From contig NC_009418.2 in assembly GCF_000002875.2 (NCBI RefSeq), forward strand, positions 1 to 64,000: a DNA stretch of 64,000 nt, in the 5' to 3' direction. Each line of letters starts with the position of its first letter. Positions within the stretch are counted from its first letter, which is position 1. A program made the position numbers and the translations under genes. Below the pieces are notes generated by a model. That model searched no databases and was not told the origin of the DNA. It saw only the letters and a list, made by a program, of their open reading frames with translations. Of the stretch, positions 18,660 to 28,862 are shown piece after piece. Source of the stretch: Leishmania infantum JPCM5. Lineage: Eukaryota; Euglenozoa; Kinetoplastea; Trypanosomatida; Trypanosomatidae.

Positions 18660-19326
18660 TATAGTTGCGCGAATGCAGCTGGCGCCTGTGGCCAGTGTGG
18701 AGATGCTGTCTGCACCGCTCACAGCCGCAGGAGAGAGAGGAATGCAACAGCAGCAGCAAGTGTCGCTCTTGAGTGAAGGGCAAAGGCGATGCACCGGCAC
18801 GGATGGCGCGACCGTGGTGCACGCGCAAAGGAAGAGAGACGACCTCAACCCCCATCCAAAATGCACACAAACAGATATAAGATGAGACCCTCTACGCTGC
18901 TCAGCACACGGTGACCACGCACAAGAAGGAGTGACGCCATTCCTCGTATGAGAGATAACGGGGAGCTCTTCGTAAGGTACGGCGATGTGATCATGGATTA
19001 TCGAGAGTGTTCGACAACGTTCTTCACACGCTACGGCCTCGTCTATCGCTGCACCTTCTGCTCTGTCCCTCCTAATTGTTCTGTTCTTCCCCTTTCCCGG
19101 TTGTGCCAGTCTTCATATATGTCTCTCCCTCCTATCCTTCCTTTTTCTCGTCTATTTATTATGTAGGCTTCTTGTATCGTCATATTCGACGCTGCGCTGC
19201 CGCGGGAACAAAGAAAAAGCGTATAGTGAACTCGGCGGCGCACGCAGACGGATTACCTGTTGTGCGTGCGGCGCTTCACATCCAGCTCGGCTTTGAAAAC
19301 CGAAGTAGTTGAAGCAAAAGCAAAAC
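18660..19326. other. Intergenic region
   Basis: About 670 bp with a CAG-rich patch (18747-18758) and T/C-rich tract (19070-19160) before the next gene. No supported gene. Confidence 0.6.
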
Positions 19327-22300
19327 ATGCATGTCGAAATTCGGCTATGTGGGGTGGAGCAGGCCTGCGCTTTCGACCCACAGAGCTTTTACCGCGTAAA
19401 GCAGCTCCTGTCCTCATACAATGGGCAAGGCAGCGGCGCTGAGGAAACTGCCAGGCGCGCCTGGAACGGCGGCTCGCTGTTGCGTCTTCGGCACACGACG
19501 CCTTTCACCCCCGAGCTGAAGCTGCAGGTCGTGGTGGAGAGTCTCATTGAGATGGAGAGCAGATGTTTCAGTGCCGTGATGGACAAGAAGCAGCATGAGG
19601 CGCGCATCAAGAGTAACTGGAACAACAGTGCTGTCGGAACAGCCTATCACAGCGCAGACGTGGACGAGGTGATTCTGGCAGCCCTTCCTACGGCTGCCGC
19701 CGACAGCGTCGTGAAAATTCGTCTGCTGCAGCTCCCCCCACCACTTGATTACGACGCACAGCAAGTTGTGAAGAGAGCGATCGGCAACGCCACCGTCAAC
19801 AGGCACAGACACGACACTCCCCTGTGCATTGGTGTTGCAAAGATAAGCCTGCGGGAGCTGATGTTGGCCAGGAGAACAGTCAGCATTGCGATGCAGGCGA
19901 AGCGGGCCGTTGTGAGTACCGTGGAGGCTCACAACCTAGACACGTTGATCACGAATGCTATGTTCGGCCGAGGAGAGAGGAACGGGAGCGCCGTTCTCTC
20001 TGTGCAGTTTAACGGCTACACTTTCGGACGCGTTCCGAGGGGGAAGTCCATACGGAGTCACAGCCCCACGGATACGACGAAGCGCATCACCGCTGCCATG
20101 GATTCCGACGCGCCATTGCCAAGTGCTTCGAGTGGAGCAGCCGAGGAGGCTGCTATCGGGATGGAAGAGACTCTCAATTCGCCAGCCATCCGCTTTGTAC
20201 TACTTCCGTACGTTGCACTTGTCGACGTACTCCTGCGCATGGTTGACGTGACTTCCTGGCGCGTGCCTCGGAAGACAGGGATGGCGCTCGCAGCGGTTGT
20301 CATAGCGCTCTACTCGGACCTCTTCGACATGTTGTTCGTGCTGACTGTGGCACTTGGTGTCTTAAGCGTCCTTCGTAACATTTCGCTGTTCTGCTACGTT
20401 CCTGCGAGTGACAGCACTGCCGCTCGTGTCGCTGCTGCACCTGTGGGGGGCAGCGGTGTCACCAAGTTTCAGCCGTTTCTCTACAGTCGCGAGAACGCCT
20501 TCCTGAACAGTCTGCTGCGCGCGCGCGTCTTTTTCTCGCGTGGTCTGATGGAGGACACGTACTATGAGCTTGCGTTGGCTGCCCACATAGCCCGGCGCAA
20601 CCGCCGACGGCTGGTCGGGTTCGGTTTAGCTGTGTGCTGCAGCTTTGCCTTCCTCTCCATGGGGACCGTGGTCATTCTCCTTACACTGGGCGCCTTTACA
20701 GCGTACCCGGTTTTTCTCAACCTGCCCAACACACTTCGACGCACCCGCAGGAGGAAAGGGTCGGCTTTGGCGCTCATTAGGTATGCTGCCAGCGCAATAC
20801 GCGTGCCACGGAGATACAAAGTGGTACGTGTCATCCGAGTGGCAGTGGCCCGCGCAAAAACCACATCGCTGTCGTCTCGCAACGACTCCATTGCCGGGTC
20901 TGGGGCAGAGAGCCTTCAGCAGCAGTTCCTCAACTGCATTCGCCAGCAAGCCGAGTCGAATGGGGTGCGGTCGCCGACGGAGAGATCAGAGATCTCACTG
21001 AAAACGAGGGAGAAAAACAATCTCACGGTGGGCCGCCGAACGCGAACCGTGGATTTCGACGTCCTTCCCAGCAACGCTGTTAACTTTGCATCTACCCTCG
21101 ATCGGTTTCAGGTCACTCACGTCATGCGCTATTTTGTGGCTCTGTGCTTCTCTTCAAACGTAATGGAAACACCGGAACTGGCTAGCACGACCAGTGGCTT
21201 GCGAAAGGCGTCTTCCAACGCGGTTCTTCAGCGTCGCCTGTGCTATCAGCTGAGACAGGCGCGAATGGTAAGTGATCTGCTGCCGTCAGCTTTACCGCAG
21301 CCGACCAACATCTCAACGGGTGGTGGCTTGGCTACGATTAGTCAGCAAGGCGGGTCCGTCGTCGGTGATGCGAAGCCGTTGGCAGTGTCCAAGGAGATAC
21401 AGGAGGCCTTTCAGAGCTACTTCAACAGCACCCTGAACCTTCTATTCTATCTGCGGCAGCAGTGGACATTTCATCCCTACGTCACGCAGTCCAGCACGAC
21501 AAAGTGCATGCCAGACAGCTTGCGCAGCGTGAGCGTGCTGGCCCAGCCGCAGGGCCTTATCGATGTTGGCGAAGACGACGGAGTCACCAAGGCGCTCATG
21601 GCGAGGCGCAACTCAATGTCGAACCCGCCGATGGTAGGCATGTTTAACAGCAGCAATTCTGTCGAGGTGAGTGGGCGAGTAATGGCACTCTACGCAGCGT
21701 ATTTGCTGCAAGGCGCACGTCTTTCAGTGTACACGTCCTCCAGTGGATGCGCCACCGTGCTACCGCTGCGTGCCCCGGGAAATTGTATGGAGCGGTTTCC
21801 GCAACCCAATCCCTGCCCGGCGGATCTTTTGAATACGCTGGACTCGGTGTGGCGCGGGGAGACGAGTGACACGGCAGGGAAAGGGGAGGAGGTGTACTTC
21901 AATGCAGATGCCGTGCTGCAAATCATCACTGTGTACAAAGACTACTGGGAAGGCGGCGCGAACTTGGCAACGACGCGATCCTCGGTGCGCCTCGAAAGCA
22001 GTGCAGCCGGCGAGAACCACTTCGGCAACACGCTAATGCGAAGTTCGATTCGGGGCGCTCTCGTCTCTGCGTCGCCGGTGCCCCGTCAACAGACAGCACC
22101 GCTGAGTGCCACGACGTCCCTCACACGCTCTCCGCGCCAGCTGACCACAGCGCTGACAGGGCTCGCCGGCGCGGCCGGCAGTGCAGGACAGCCTCGAGGT
22201 GACATCAGTCCCAATCCCGCTAGCAGCACACGCGACGTCAATGCTGGGCTCGCCGCGCTGCCCCTTCTTCCCGCAGCGATGGCTGAGCCGTACACGACAA

Positions 22301-22527
22301 ATGCAGGCTGCGAGATATCTTTTTCCTCCTCTGCTAAGGCCAATTCAATTTCAAACAAAGCGCTGAGTGATCCGCCCGTGCTTGATGCAACCTGCAATCG
22401 CAATGTGAATGGGCGACAACTAGCCGACCATGAGAGGGCGACGAATTCTGACCCGAATTGTAGCGGCTCCCAAACGGGTGCCGGAAAGGGGAACTCAGCG
22501 GAGAGGTTGTCGAAATCGAAGAGGTGA
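19327..22527 (+). CDS. Large conserved-looking membrane protein, function unknown
   Basis: 1066 residues from ATG 19327; a TTG six codons upstream is ignored. The N-terminal 235 residues alternate beta-like stretches (MHVEIRLCGVEQAC at the start, VLSVQFNGYTFG near 225-236), giving a weak C2-like look I cannot confirm. Two hydrophobic clusters follow: about 288-357 (two or three passes) and about 428-467 (a hairpin, two passes). Basic stretches (RRTRRRKGS and similar) follow the second cluster. Residues 500-1066 are mostly Ser/Thr/Ala-rich with scattered ordered parts. The pair of hydrophobic hairpins resembles reticulon-like or MCTP-like membrane-shaping arrangements, but this is only an impression. 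Coding status is strong from length and codon use. Confidence 0.85.
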   Translation: MHVEIRLCGVEQACAFDPQSFYRVKQLLSSYNGQGSGAEETARRAWNGGSLLRLRHTTPFTPELKLQVVVESLIEMESRCFSAVMDKKQHEARIKSNWNNSAVGTAYHSADVDEVILAALPTAAADSVVKIRLLQLPPPLDYDAQQVVKRAIGNATVNRHRHDTPLCIGVAKISLRELMLARRTVSIAMQAKRAVVSTVEAHNLDTLITNAMFGRGERNGSAVLSVQFNGYTFGRVPRGKSIRSHSPTDTTKRITAAMDSDAPLPSASSGAAEEAAIGMEETLNSPAIRFVLLPYVALVDVLLRMVDVTSWRVPRKTGMALAAVVIALYSDLFDMLFVLTVALGVLSVLRNISLFCYVPASDSTAARVAAAPVGGSGVTKFQPFLYSRENAFLNSLLRARVFFSRGLMEDTYYELALAAHIARRNRRRLVGFGLAVCCSFAFLSMGTVVILLTLGAFTAYPVFLNLPNTLRRTRRRKGSALALIRYAASAIRVPRRYKVVRVIRVAVARAKTTSLSSRNDSIAGSGAESLQQQFLNCIRQQAESNGVRSPTERSEISLKTREKNNLTVGRRTRTVDFDVLPSNAVNFASTLDRFQVTHVMRYFVALCFSSNVMETPELASTTSGLRKASSNAVLQRRLCYQLRQARMVSDLLPSALPQPTNISTGGGLATISQQGGSVVGDAKPLAVSKEIQEAFQSYFNSTLNLLFYLRQQWTFHPYVTQSSTTKCMPDSLRSVSVLAQPQGLIDVGEDDGVTKALMARRNSMSNPPMVGMFNSSNSVEVSGRVMALYAAYLLQGARLSVYTSSSGCATVLPLRAPGNCMERFPQPNPCPADLLNTLDSVWRGETSDTAGKGEEVYFNADAVLQIITVYKDYWEGGANLATTRSSVRLESSAAGENHFGNTLMRSSIRGALVSASPVPRQQTAPLSATTSLTRSPRQLTTALTGLAGAAGSAGQPRGDISPNPASSTRDVNAGLAALPLLPAAMAEPYTTNAGCEISFSSSAKANSISNKALSDPPVLDATCNRNVNGRQLADHERATNSDPNCSGSQTGAGKGNSAERLSKSKR

Positions 22528-23699
22528 TGCCTTTTGTGTAGCTTCAGTGCGATGCCGCGCTATGAGTTGCCTGTCGTGTTCTCCTAGTGAGGTGTCCGCC
22601 GTGTCGACGTGGCTGTCTGTGTGTGCTTGACTGCTCTTCTAAGCACCAGAGAATGGCCGCGTCAGACTCTCGCGCACCTCCCTCCCCGCCCCCCTCTGAG
22701 CCGCCTCCCTCTTGGCCCTCCTCACAAGAGAACATCGGAAGAAAAAGACGATGCGTGCTTGAGGACACGGGACCTCGCCTTTTGCTTCTTTTTCCCTCTC
22801 CTGTCAAGTGCGACCTCGGCCGTCACCGAGAGTTGCCACACTTCACGGCGTACTTCCTACTATTATTTGCTTTGTGTGGGCGGCGGTGCACTGCCGCTGC
22901 GAGTGCCCTTTCACGGCTTTCTTGCACGTCCTTGATAGAGCGTCAGCGGGTCAGTGCGTAACTTTTTTTTCTCTCCCGATTCCGCCCTTACCTGCCAATC
23001 TGCGGAAGCTGAACTTTGTGTGACGCGCGGCGAGAAGAGTCGGGCGCATCTTTGTCTTCTTTCCTCTTCACGTCAGTCGTGCACTCATACCGGCAAGCTT
23101 TGCTGTACACTGCTTATGTTTGTGTCGTCTCTCTCCCCCGCCTTTTGGGGAATGGCTGCGTAGCGTCGATATGCAGCCGGAAAAGGCCCACAAGAGAAAG
23201 AAGCCTGCTTCTGTCTGGCCATTAGAGGGTGACTCGTATGCGAGTGCACTCTACTGCGTCGTCCTCTCTACGTACTGCATTGCTGCGCTGTCAAATCGCA
23301 CTAGACTAGGATCTCTCGGCGAAAGGACATGCAGCCGTGGAGCTTCGGTATGCAAGCCACCATTGCGTGCTACGGACTCTCTCTACTGACCAGCGCGTCA
23401 AGCCGAGGTCTCTCTTTACAGTTGGCTCTCAAGCCGAAAACAATCCTACTGAAGTGCTGCGTTCCCGGCACCTGCGTCTGGGTCTTCGCTCGTTGCGTCC
23501 GATGAACGGATCCGCATGACGTTCTCGCCAGCTCCATCACAGCCTTCTCATGATCTCTCTCCCACCGTTCACGCCATGTAGATCGACTGCTGCTCTACTG
23601 CAACGTGTTTCCCCCGCGCTTAGCTACAAGAGAAAAAGAGACTCAAAGACGACAGCACGCAAAGAAGAACTCTGCGAGGAGCACTCCTGCTGACCAATC
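22528..23699. other. Intergenic region upstream of APX
   Basis: About 1.17 kb rich in C and T on the coding strand. A pyrimidine tract at 23606-23620 followed by TAG at 23621-23623 is a candidate splice acceptor 77 nt before the APX start. No supported gene. Confidence 0.6.
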
Positions 23700-24671
23700 A
23701 TGTTCCGCTGTGCTTGTGTCCGCCTTGGGCAGCGCGTGCTGCCTAGTTACGTGCCACGCATGTCCGGCACCTCTCGGCGAGCGAAAGGCCTCTTTACCGG
23801 CATCGCTGTTGGCACCTTCGTGAGTGGTGCCATGTTTGTTTCCTGCGCCAGCGCACGCGTGGAGGAGCCGCCGTTCGACATCCGGGCTCTCCGCGCCGAC
23901 ATTGAGAGCATGATCTCTGACAAGCTGGAACTCGGACCTTCGCTGATTCGCCTCGCATGGCACGAGGCCGCTTCGTACGACTGCTTCAAGAAGGATGGCT
24001 CTCCGAACTCAGCGTCGATGCGCTTCAAACCGGAGTGCCTGTACGAGGGTAACAAAGGTCTCGACATCCCTCGCAAGGCGCTGGAGCCGTTGAAGAAGAA
24101 GTACCCGCAAATATCTTACGCGGATTTGTGGGTGCTCGCCGCCTACGTGGCCATCGAGTACATGGGTGGTCCCACGATTCCGTTCTGCTGGGGTCGGGTG
24201 GATGCCAAGGATGGCTCTGTGTGTGGACCTGACGGGCGCCTGCCGGACGGCTCAAAGACGCAAAGTCACGTGCGCGAGGTGTTCACGCGTCTCGGGTTCA
24301 ATGACCAGGAGACAGTGGCGCTCATCGGCGCGCACACGTGCGGTGAGTGCCACATCAAATTCTCCGGCTACCATGGACCGTGGACGCACGACAAGAACGG
24401 TTTCGACAACTCCTTCTTTACGCAGTTGCTCGATGAGGATTGGGTCTTGAATCCGAAGGTTGAGAAGATGCAGCTGATGGACCGCGCGACGACGAAGCTG
24501 ATGATGCTTCCCAGTGACGTTTCCCTCCTCCTCGATCCCGGCTACCGCAAGTACGTGGAGCTGTACGCAAAGGACAACGACCGCTTCAACAAAGACTTTG
24601 CGAATGCGTTCAAAAAGCTGACCGAGCTCGGCACCAAGAACCTTCACAGAGCCCCCGCTTCGGGGAGCTAA
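23700..24671 (+). CDS. APX: Ascorbate-dependent peroxidase, class I haem peroxidase
   Basis: 323 residues. The N-terminus is basic (residues 1-29) followed by a hydrophobic segment (about 30-50), consistent with import into or anchoring at mitochondria, as known for Leishmania APX. Class I peroxidase residues are all visible: distal Arg84, Trp87 and His88 in LIRLAWHEAA, proximal His212 in GAHTCGECH, and Trp228 in GPWTHD, the position of the cytochrome c peroxidase radical tryptophan. The Leishmania enzyme is reported as a hybrid that uses cytochrome c as well as ascorbate and removes hydrogen peroxide; Trp228 fits this. It lies immediately before G6PDH, whose product NADPH also supports oxidative defence. 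Complete, with no lesion. Confidence 0.96.
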   Translation: MFRCACVRLGQRVLPSYVPRMSGTSRRAKGLFTGIAVGTFVSGAMFVSCASARVEEPPFDIRALRADIESMISDKLELGPSLIRLAWHEAASYDCFKKDGSPNSASMRFKPECLYEGNKGLDIPRKALEPLKKKYPQISYADLWVLAAYVAIEYMGGPTIPFCWGRVDAKDGSVCGPDGRLPDGSKTQSHVREVFTRLGFNDQETVALIGAHTCGECHIKFSGYHGPWTHDKNGFDNSFFTQLLDEDWVLNPKVEKMQLMDRATTKLMMLPSDVSLLLDPGYRKYVELYAKDNDRFNKDFANAFKKLTELGTKNLHRAPASGS

Positions 24672-25162
24672 AAGTGAAAGAAGCGTGCTTTGGCTGCTTT
24701 CCTACTCTCCCCCGCCCTCTACAGGAGAAGCACGCCGTTGACGGAGGCACGTTGTGCAGCTGCTGGGGTCTCTCCGTTGTTGCATTATACTCGCAATGTG
24801 ATGGCCGAAGCCAGCGACCTTTGGCACTCTCTTCCGTTTTCGCTCTTCTTCCTCGGGCGAGTCTGGGACTGTAGAGGTCGTCGACACACGTTTCCTCTTG
24901 CGCGTCTCTGTGCATGTGCCTGAGTGAAAGCTCAGCACCGATAATGGAAGGGTGACTGACACCATCGGTGTGTCTCTAGGCGCGTAGCACGAAGCAGCAG
25001 TAGGCGTGAAGGCGAACTGTGGACAGTGTGCTGAGGGGCACAGATGAGGTGTACGCCTCTCTCTCTTTGGCGTGCGGATGCGGTGAGAAAGTGAAGAAGA
25101 CACCGTTGGTATCTCCTTGCACGCATTCTTTCTTCCTCTTTTTTCCGCCCACTGTCCCGCTC
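24672..25162. other. 3' region of APX
   Basis: About 490 bp between APX and SIDER-like copy 5. No supported ORF; most likely 3' UTR. Confidence 0.6.
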
Positions 25163-25556
25163 TGGTGATGGGGAAGACCTCAGCGCGGGGCACCTAGGTC
25201 CGGCACCCCCACTCCGTGTGGGGAAGCCAGGCAGCCCCTGCTCCTGCCAATGCACGGCCACTGGAGGCGGTGACAGGGTCAGGCACCTAAGACATGGGCG
25301 AGCCAGAGCAATTCAACGCTGCTGATGCCGGCGGTCAGCTCCTGGATGGCGTTGCGTCGGAGCCGCCAGCGAAGCGAGTGGGGTGCAGAGTTGCGGGTGG
25401 AGGCCGTGCTCAGATGACGGAGTCGGTGCATTGCTGTGCCGCGTGCCTATGACTGCATCGCACCACGCAACAGGGCCGTGCCAGCGCAAGCAGACTGGAG
25501 TTGAGCTCATGTTGCATGGTCGGACAGGCACGAACAACAACAAATACAAAGAAACG
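25163..25556 (+). mobile_element. SIDER-like short retroposon, copy 5
   Basis: Sense-strand copy in the likely APX 3' UTR. It starts with TGATGGGGAAGACCTCAGCG and ends with GGACAGGCACGAACAACAAC and further A-rich sequence. Near-identical to copies 3 and 4 over about 360 bp. This is the only intact copy lying sense and downstream of a gene of the rightward polycistron, the configuration in which SIDER2 elements are reported to influence transcript level. Confidence 0.83.
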
Positions 25557-27173
25557 CTCTTGTATGCGCGAAACGCACTTTTCTTTCGCTTTTCTGTTTT
25601 CTGTTGTTGTTCGTTATTGCTGCAACACAGCCTATCTCATTCCTGCTGCACGAAAGCTGTGCAGTGGGCCAGGTGTGCATGGTGCCTGCATTTTTTCCCT
25701 TGCCGTGCTCTGGACGAAGCAGAGAGCGGTGAAAAGCGAAAAGCCTGCTAATATGCTTCGTGGCGCGCCGTTGTGGGGGTGCGTGGCGGAAACTTGAAGG
25801 CGAACACAGGAGTGCTATCTTCCTTTTGTCGTGTATAGGGCTGCATTACTTGTCGTGCCAGCCCTGGAAATTGCGATTATGACTTCTTTGTTGCTGGAGA
25901 GCTGGCAGCAACACCCCGTCTCCCTCACTCCCCCCTCTCACTTCTTTTTTTGACTTTTTTGTTCCTGCCTCCTTTGAGTTTTATCATTGCGCTCGCTGTG
26001 ATGCGTCTGCTCTTTCGACCGTTCTTTTTGTGTGACTTTTCCTTTTATTGCCTGGGCTACCCTCTCCCTCTGACATACCGACCAAATGGCAGAAAAAAAC
26101 AAGCAAAACACACCCTACCCTACCCCTTCCCTCTTTCGTCTCTCCTGCATCTTTTTTTTTAATTTGCGATATTTCGACTTATGCACTTCTCTTGCTTCTA
26201 CTTTGTTCCTTCCAATGCTCTTTTGTTCTCTGAGTGTCTCGGCGTGTACGCCGCCCCTGATCAAATTTTCATCTGTCCCCCTCCACGTGTAGCGAAAGAC
26301 GCGCATTGCACAGAGGTGCGCTCTCTCTTCTCCCTTTGCGCGCTAATGCGCAGCGCCACGAGCGTAAATGGATTCTCATGTAGTGCATGTGGCCACCTCA
26401 CCCCTTGTACGAGCACCGTTGATGCACACGTGCAGCCCTGCAAAGCGAGAAGAGCGAGGAATAGGAGACAAAAGCACACCCACATACGCACCTCTGTAAG
26501 GGCGTTGGCGGAGAGAGTACGAGGAACTTGTAAAAGACCCTTACTTCAGAGACATCGTTAGCACTTATTATTTCTTGTCAAATGCCGTTCTCCACCCTTT
26601 ACTTTGATGATTGAGGGGATGCTCTGAGAAAGCCAGTGACAAATCGAAAAGATGCACACGAATGTGCGCGCGCCAAACCACTTTTTCTTGCCGTGACGCT
26701 ACCTCACGGGCTGTTCAATCAGGCCCTCTGCACAAACACTGCTTCGCAGAACCAAGAGCGCACGATGGGGCGGGTGAGAAGGTACAGCCCTTGATGCTCC
26801 TCTTGTTGCGCTTTCCGAGTCTATGGCTCATGTGTCTAGCTACCTTCTCCAAGGGAAGAAAACGGACGTGTAGTTCGCGATATGTTTTCAGCGCGCGGCA
26901 CCCGCAGTGTTGCTCTGCTATCCACTCATACGTGCTTCCCTCACTCTCCCACTTTTTCCTTGTCATATTCTGCACCTCGTCCACCGACGGTTCAGCGAGG
27001 TAGAATAAAGCGACAAACAACAAAACGAACTCGAAAAGAGCGGAGGGCTCAAGCAATAGAATTTGGCCATCTTATTCCGTCCCCCCCCCTCTCTGTACAA
27101 CCGTTTTGATCTCATTCCTTGTTGCCTCCGGCTACCATATATTGATTGGTGTTATACAAATCAAGTAGGCACC
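25557..27173. other. Intergenic region upstream of G6PDH
   Basis: About 1.6 kb, T/C-rich on the coding strand (for example 25920-25970, 26040-26260). Short ORFs have no recognisable content. A C-rich tract at about 27079-27093 lies near the G6PDH start. Confidence 0.6.
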
Positions 27174-28862
27174 ATGTCGGAAGAGCAGTCTCATGCTGAT
27201 CAGGATGCCTACGTGGCTGACGTCGACGGCATTCTGGACGTGCTCCGCGCGCAAGTGCTGGAGCGGAAGCCAGATGACATTTTCCAGTTCATCTCCAAGT
27301 CAGCGCTTAGTCTGCAGAAGGATAGGGGCGCAGAATCGTGCGATCGCATCAACTGTAAGGTCAAGGATGAACAGAAGAGTCGTGCGTTGACTATTATCGT
27401 GTTCGGTGCCAGCGGGGATCTGGCCAAGAAGAAGACATTTCCTGCCCTCTTCGATCTGTACTGCGGTGGGCTCCTCCCCCCGGAGGTCAACATTATCGGC
27501 TATGCTCGCACCAAGGTGGATGATGTCGAGAAGTGGAAGCATGAGACGCTCATGAAGTATTTTTCGAACTTGTCGGAGCGCGGATGCCACGCCGAGGACT
27601 TCTTGAAACACATCAGCTACTTTTGCGGAGCGTACGATAGTGTGGACGACTTCAAGCGTCTTGACGCAGTGATTCGCGAGAAGGAGAATGCCTTTAAGGG
27701 CCCTGAGAAGGGTGGAAACCGTCTCTTCTACCTTGCTCTTCCCCCATCGGTATTTGCAAGTGTCTGCGAGAGCATTCACAAGGGTGCAATGCCGCAGGAA
27801 GTGGGGGGATGGGTGCGGGTGATCATCGAGAAGCCCTTTGGCCGCGATACCAAGAGCTCTGCCGAGCTGTCCCAAGCGCTGGAGCCGTTCTTCGACGAGT
27901 CGCAGCTGTACCGCATTGACCACTACCTCGGGAAGGAGATGGTGCAGAACATCATCACGACACGCTTCGCCAATCGTATCTTCAGCGCTGTGTGGAATGC
28001 GAGCAACATCGCGTGCGTGCAGATCACGTTCAAGGAGACCATCGGCACTGAGGGCCGCGGCGGATACTTCGACAGCATCGGCATTATTCGCGATGTCATG
28101 CAAAACCACCTCACCCAGATTCTTGCCCTGCTGGCCATGGAGAAGCCGCGGTCGCTGGACGCTGAGTGCATCCGTGACGAGAAGGTGTCGGTACTGAAGT
28201 GCATTGAGCCGATAACCAAGGAGAATTGTGTTCTGGGTCAGTACACTGCCTCCGCCGATGGTTCCATCCCTGGTTACCTTGAGGACGTGACCGTACCCGA
28301 GGGCAGCACTTGCCCCACATTTGCCGTGATGCGACTCAACATCAACAACGACCGGTGGGCCGGCGTCCCTTTTATTCTCAAGGCCGGCAAGGCTGTGGAA
28401 CAGAAGTACGTGGCGATTCGCATTCAGTTCAGGGATGAGGTCCACCCCTACGGCGAGGCGACACAACGCAACGAGCTCGTCATCCGTGCCCAGCCGTCCG
28501 AGGCTATGTATGTCAAGATCACCACAAAGGTTCCTGGCCTTAGTGGAGATTTGCGGCAGACGCACCAGACAGAGCTGGACCTCACATACCACACTCGGTA
28601 CGATGTGCGCCTTCCAGACGCCTACGAGAGCCTCATCAACGACGCACTGCTGGGCAACTCGACAAACTTTGTGCGTAAGGACGAGCTCGATGTGGCATGG
28701 CGCATCTTCACGCCGCTCCTGCACCAGATTGACTCTGGAGAGATCAAACCGATCCCGTACCAGGCCGGCACGCGCGGGCCTAAGGAAGCGGATGAATTCA
28801 TCGCCAACAACGGCTTCAAGCACCAGAAAGGCTACCACTGGCTTCCGTCGAACAAGCTGTGA
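27174..28862 (+). CDS. G6PDH: Glucose-6-phosphate 1-dehydrogenase
   Basis: 562 residues from ATG 27174; an in-frame TTG at 27063 would add 37 unrelated residues and is rejected. 562 is, from memory, the length of the Leishmania enzyme. It oxidises glucose 6-phosphate to 6-phosphogluconolactone with NADP+, the first step of the pentose phosphate pathway. Visible motifs: the dinucleotide-binding GASGDLAKKKTFPALF (78-93), IIEKPFGRD, and the active-site RIDHYLGKE (247-255). The N-terminal extension of about 70 residues before the Rossmann fold is typical of trypanosomatid forms, where nearby cysteines (Cys56, Cys61) have been linked to redox regulation. The C-terminal NKL is a PTS1-like tripeptide consistent with partial glycosomal location. 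Confidence 0.97.
   Translation: MSEEQSHADQDAYVADVDGILDVLRAQVLERKPDDIFQFISKSALSLQKDRGAESCDRINCKVKDEQKSRALTIIVFGASGDLAKKKTFPALFDLYCGGLLPPEVNIIGYARTKVDDVEKWKHETLMKYFSNLSERGCHAEDFLKHISYFCGAYDSVDDFKRLDAVIREKENAFKGPEKGGNRLFYLALPPSVFASVCESIHKGAMPQEVGGWVRVIIEKPFGRDTKSSAELSQALEPFFDESQLYRIDHYLGKEMVQNIITTRFANRIFSAVWNASNIACVQITFKETIGTEGRGGYFDSIGIIRDVMQNHLTQILALLAMEKPRSLDAECIRDEKVSVLKCIEPITKENCVLGQYTASADGSIPGYLEDVTVPEGSTCPTFAVMRLNINNDRWAGVPFILKAGKAVEQKYVAIRIQFRDEVHPYGEATQRNELVIRAQPSEAMYVKITTKVPGLSGDLRQTHQTELDLTYHTRYDVRLPDAYESLINDALLGNSTNFVRKDELDVAWRIFTPLLHQIDSGEIKPIPYQAGTRGPKEADEFIANNGFKHQKGYHWLPSNKL

Noticed and set aside
3007..25549. Recurrent ~65-80 residue ORFs (beginning MSSTPVCLRWHG or MGEPEQFNAADAG) in several places
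   Set aside because: They lie inside the near-identical SIDER-like elements and recur only because the elements are alike. They occur on both strands, and their lengths change with flanking sequence.
27300..28838. 512-residue minus-strand ORF
   Set aside because: Antisense shadow of G6PDH caused by GC-rich third positions.
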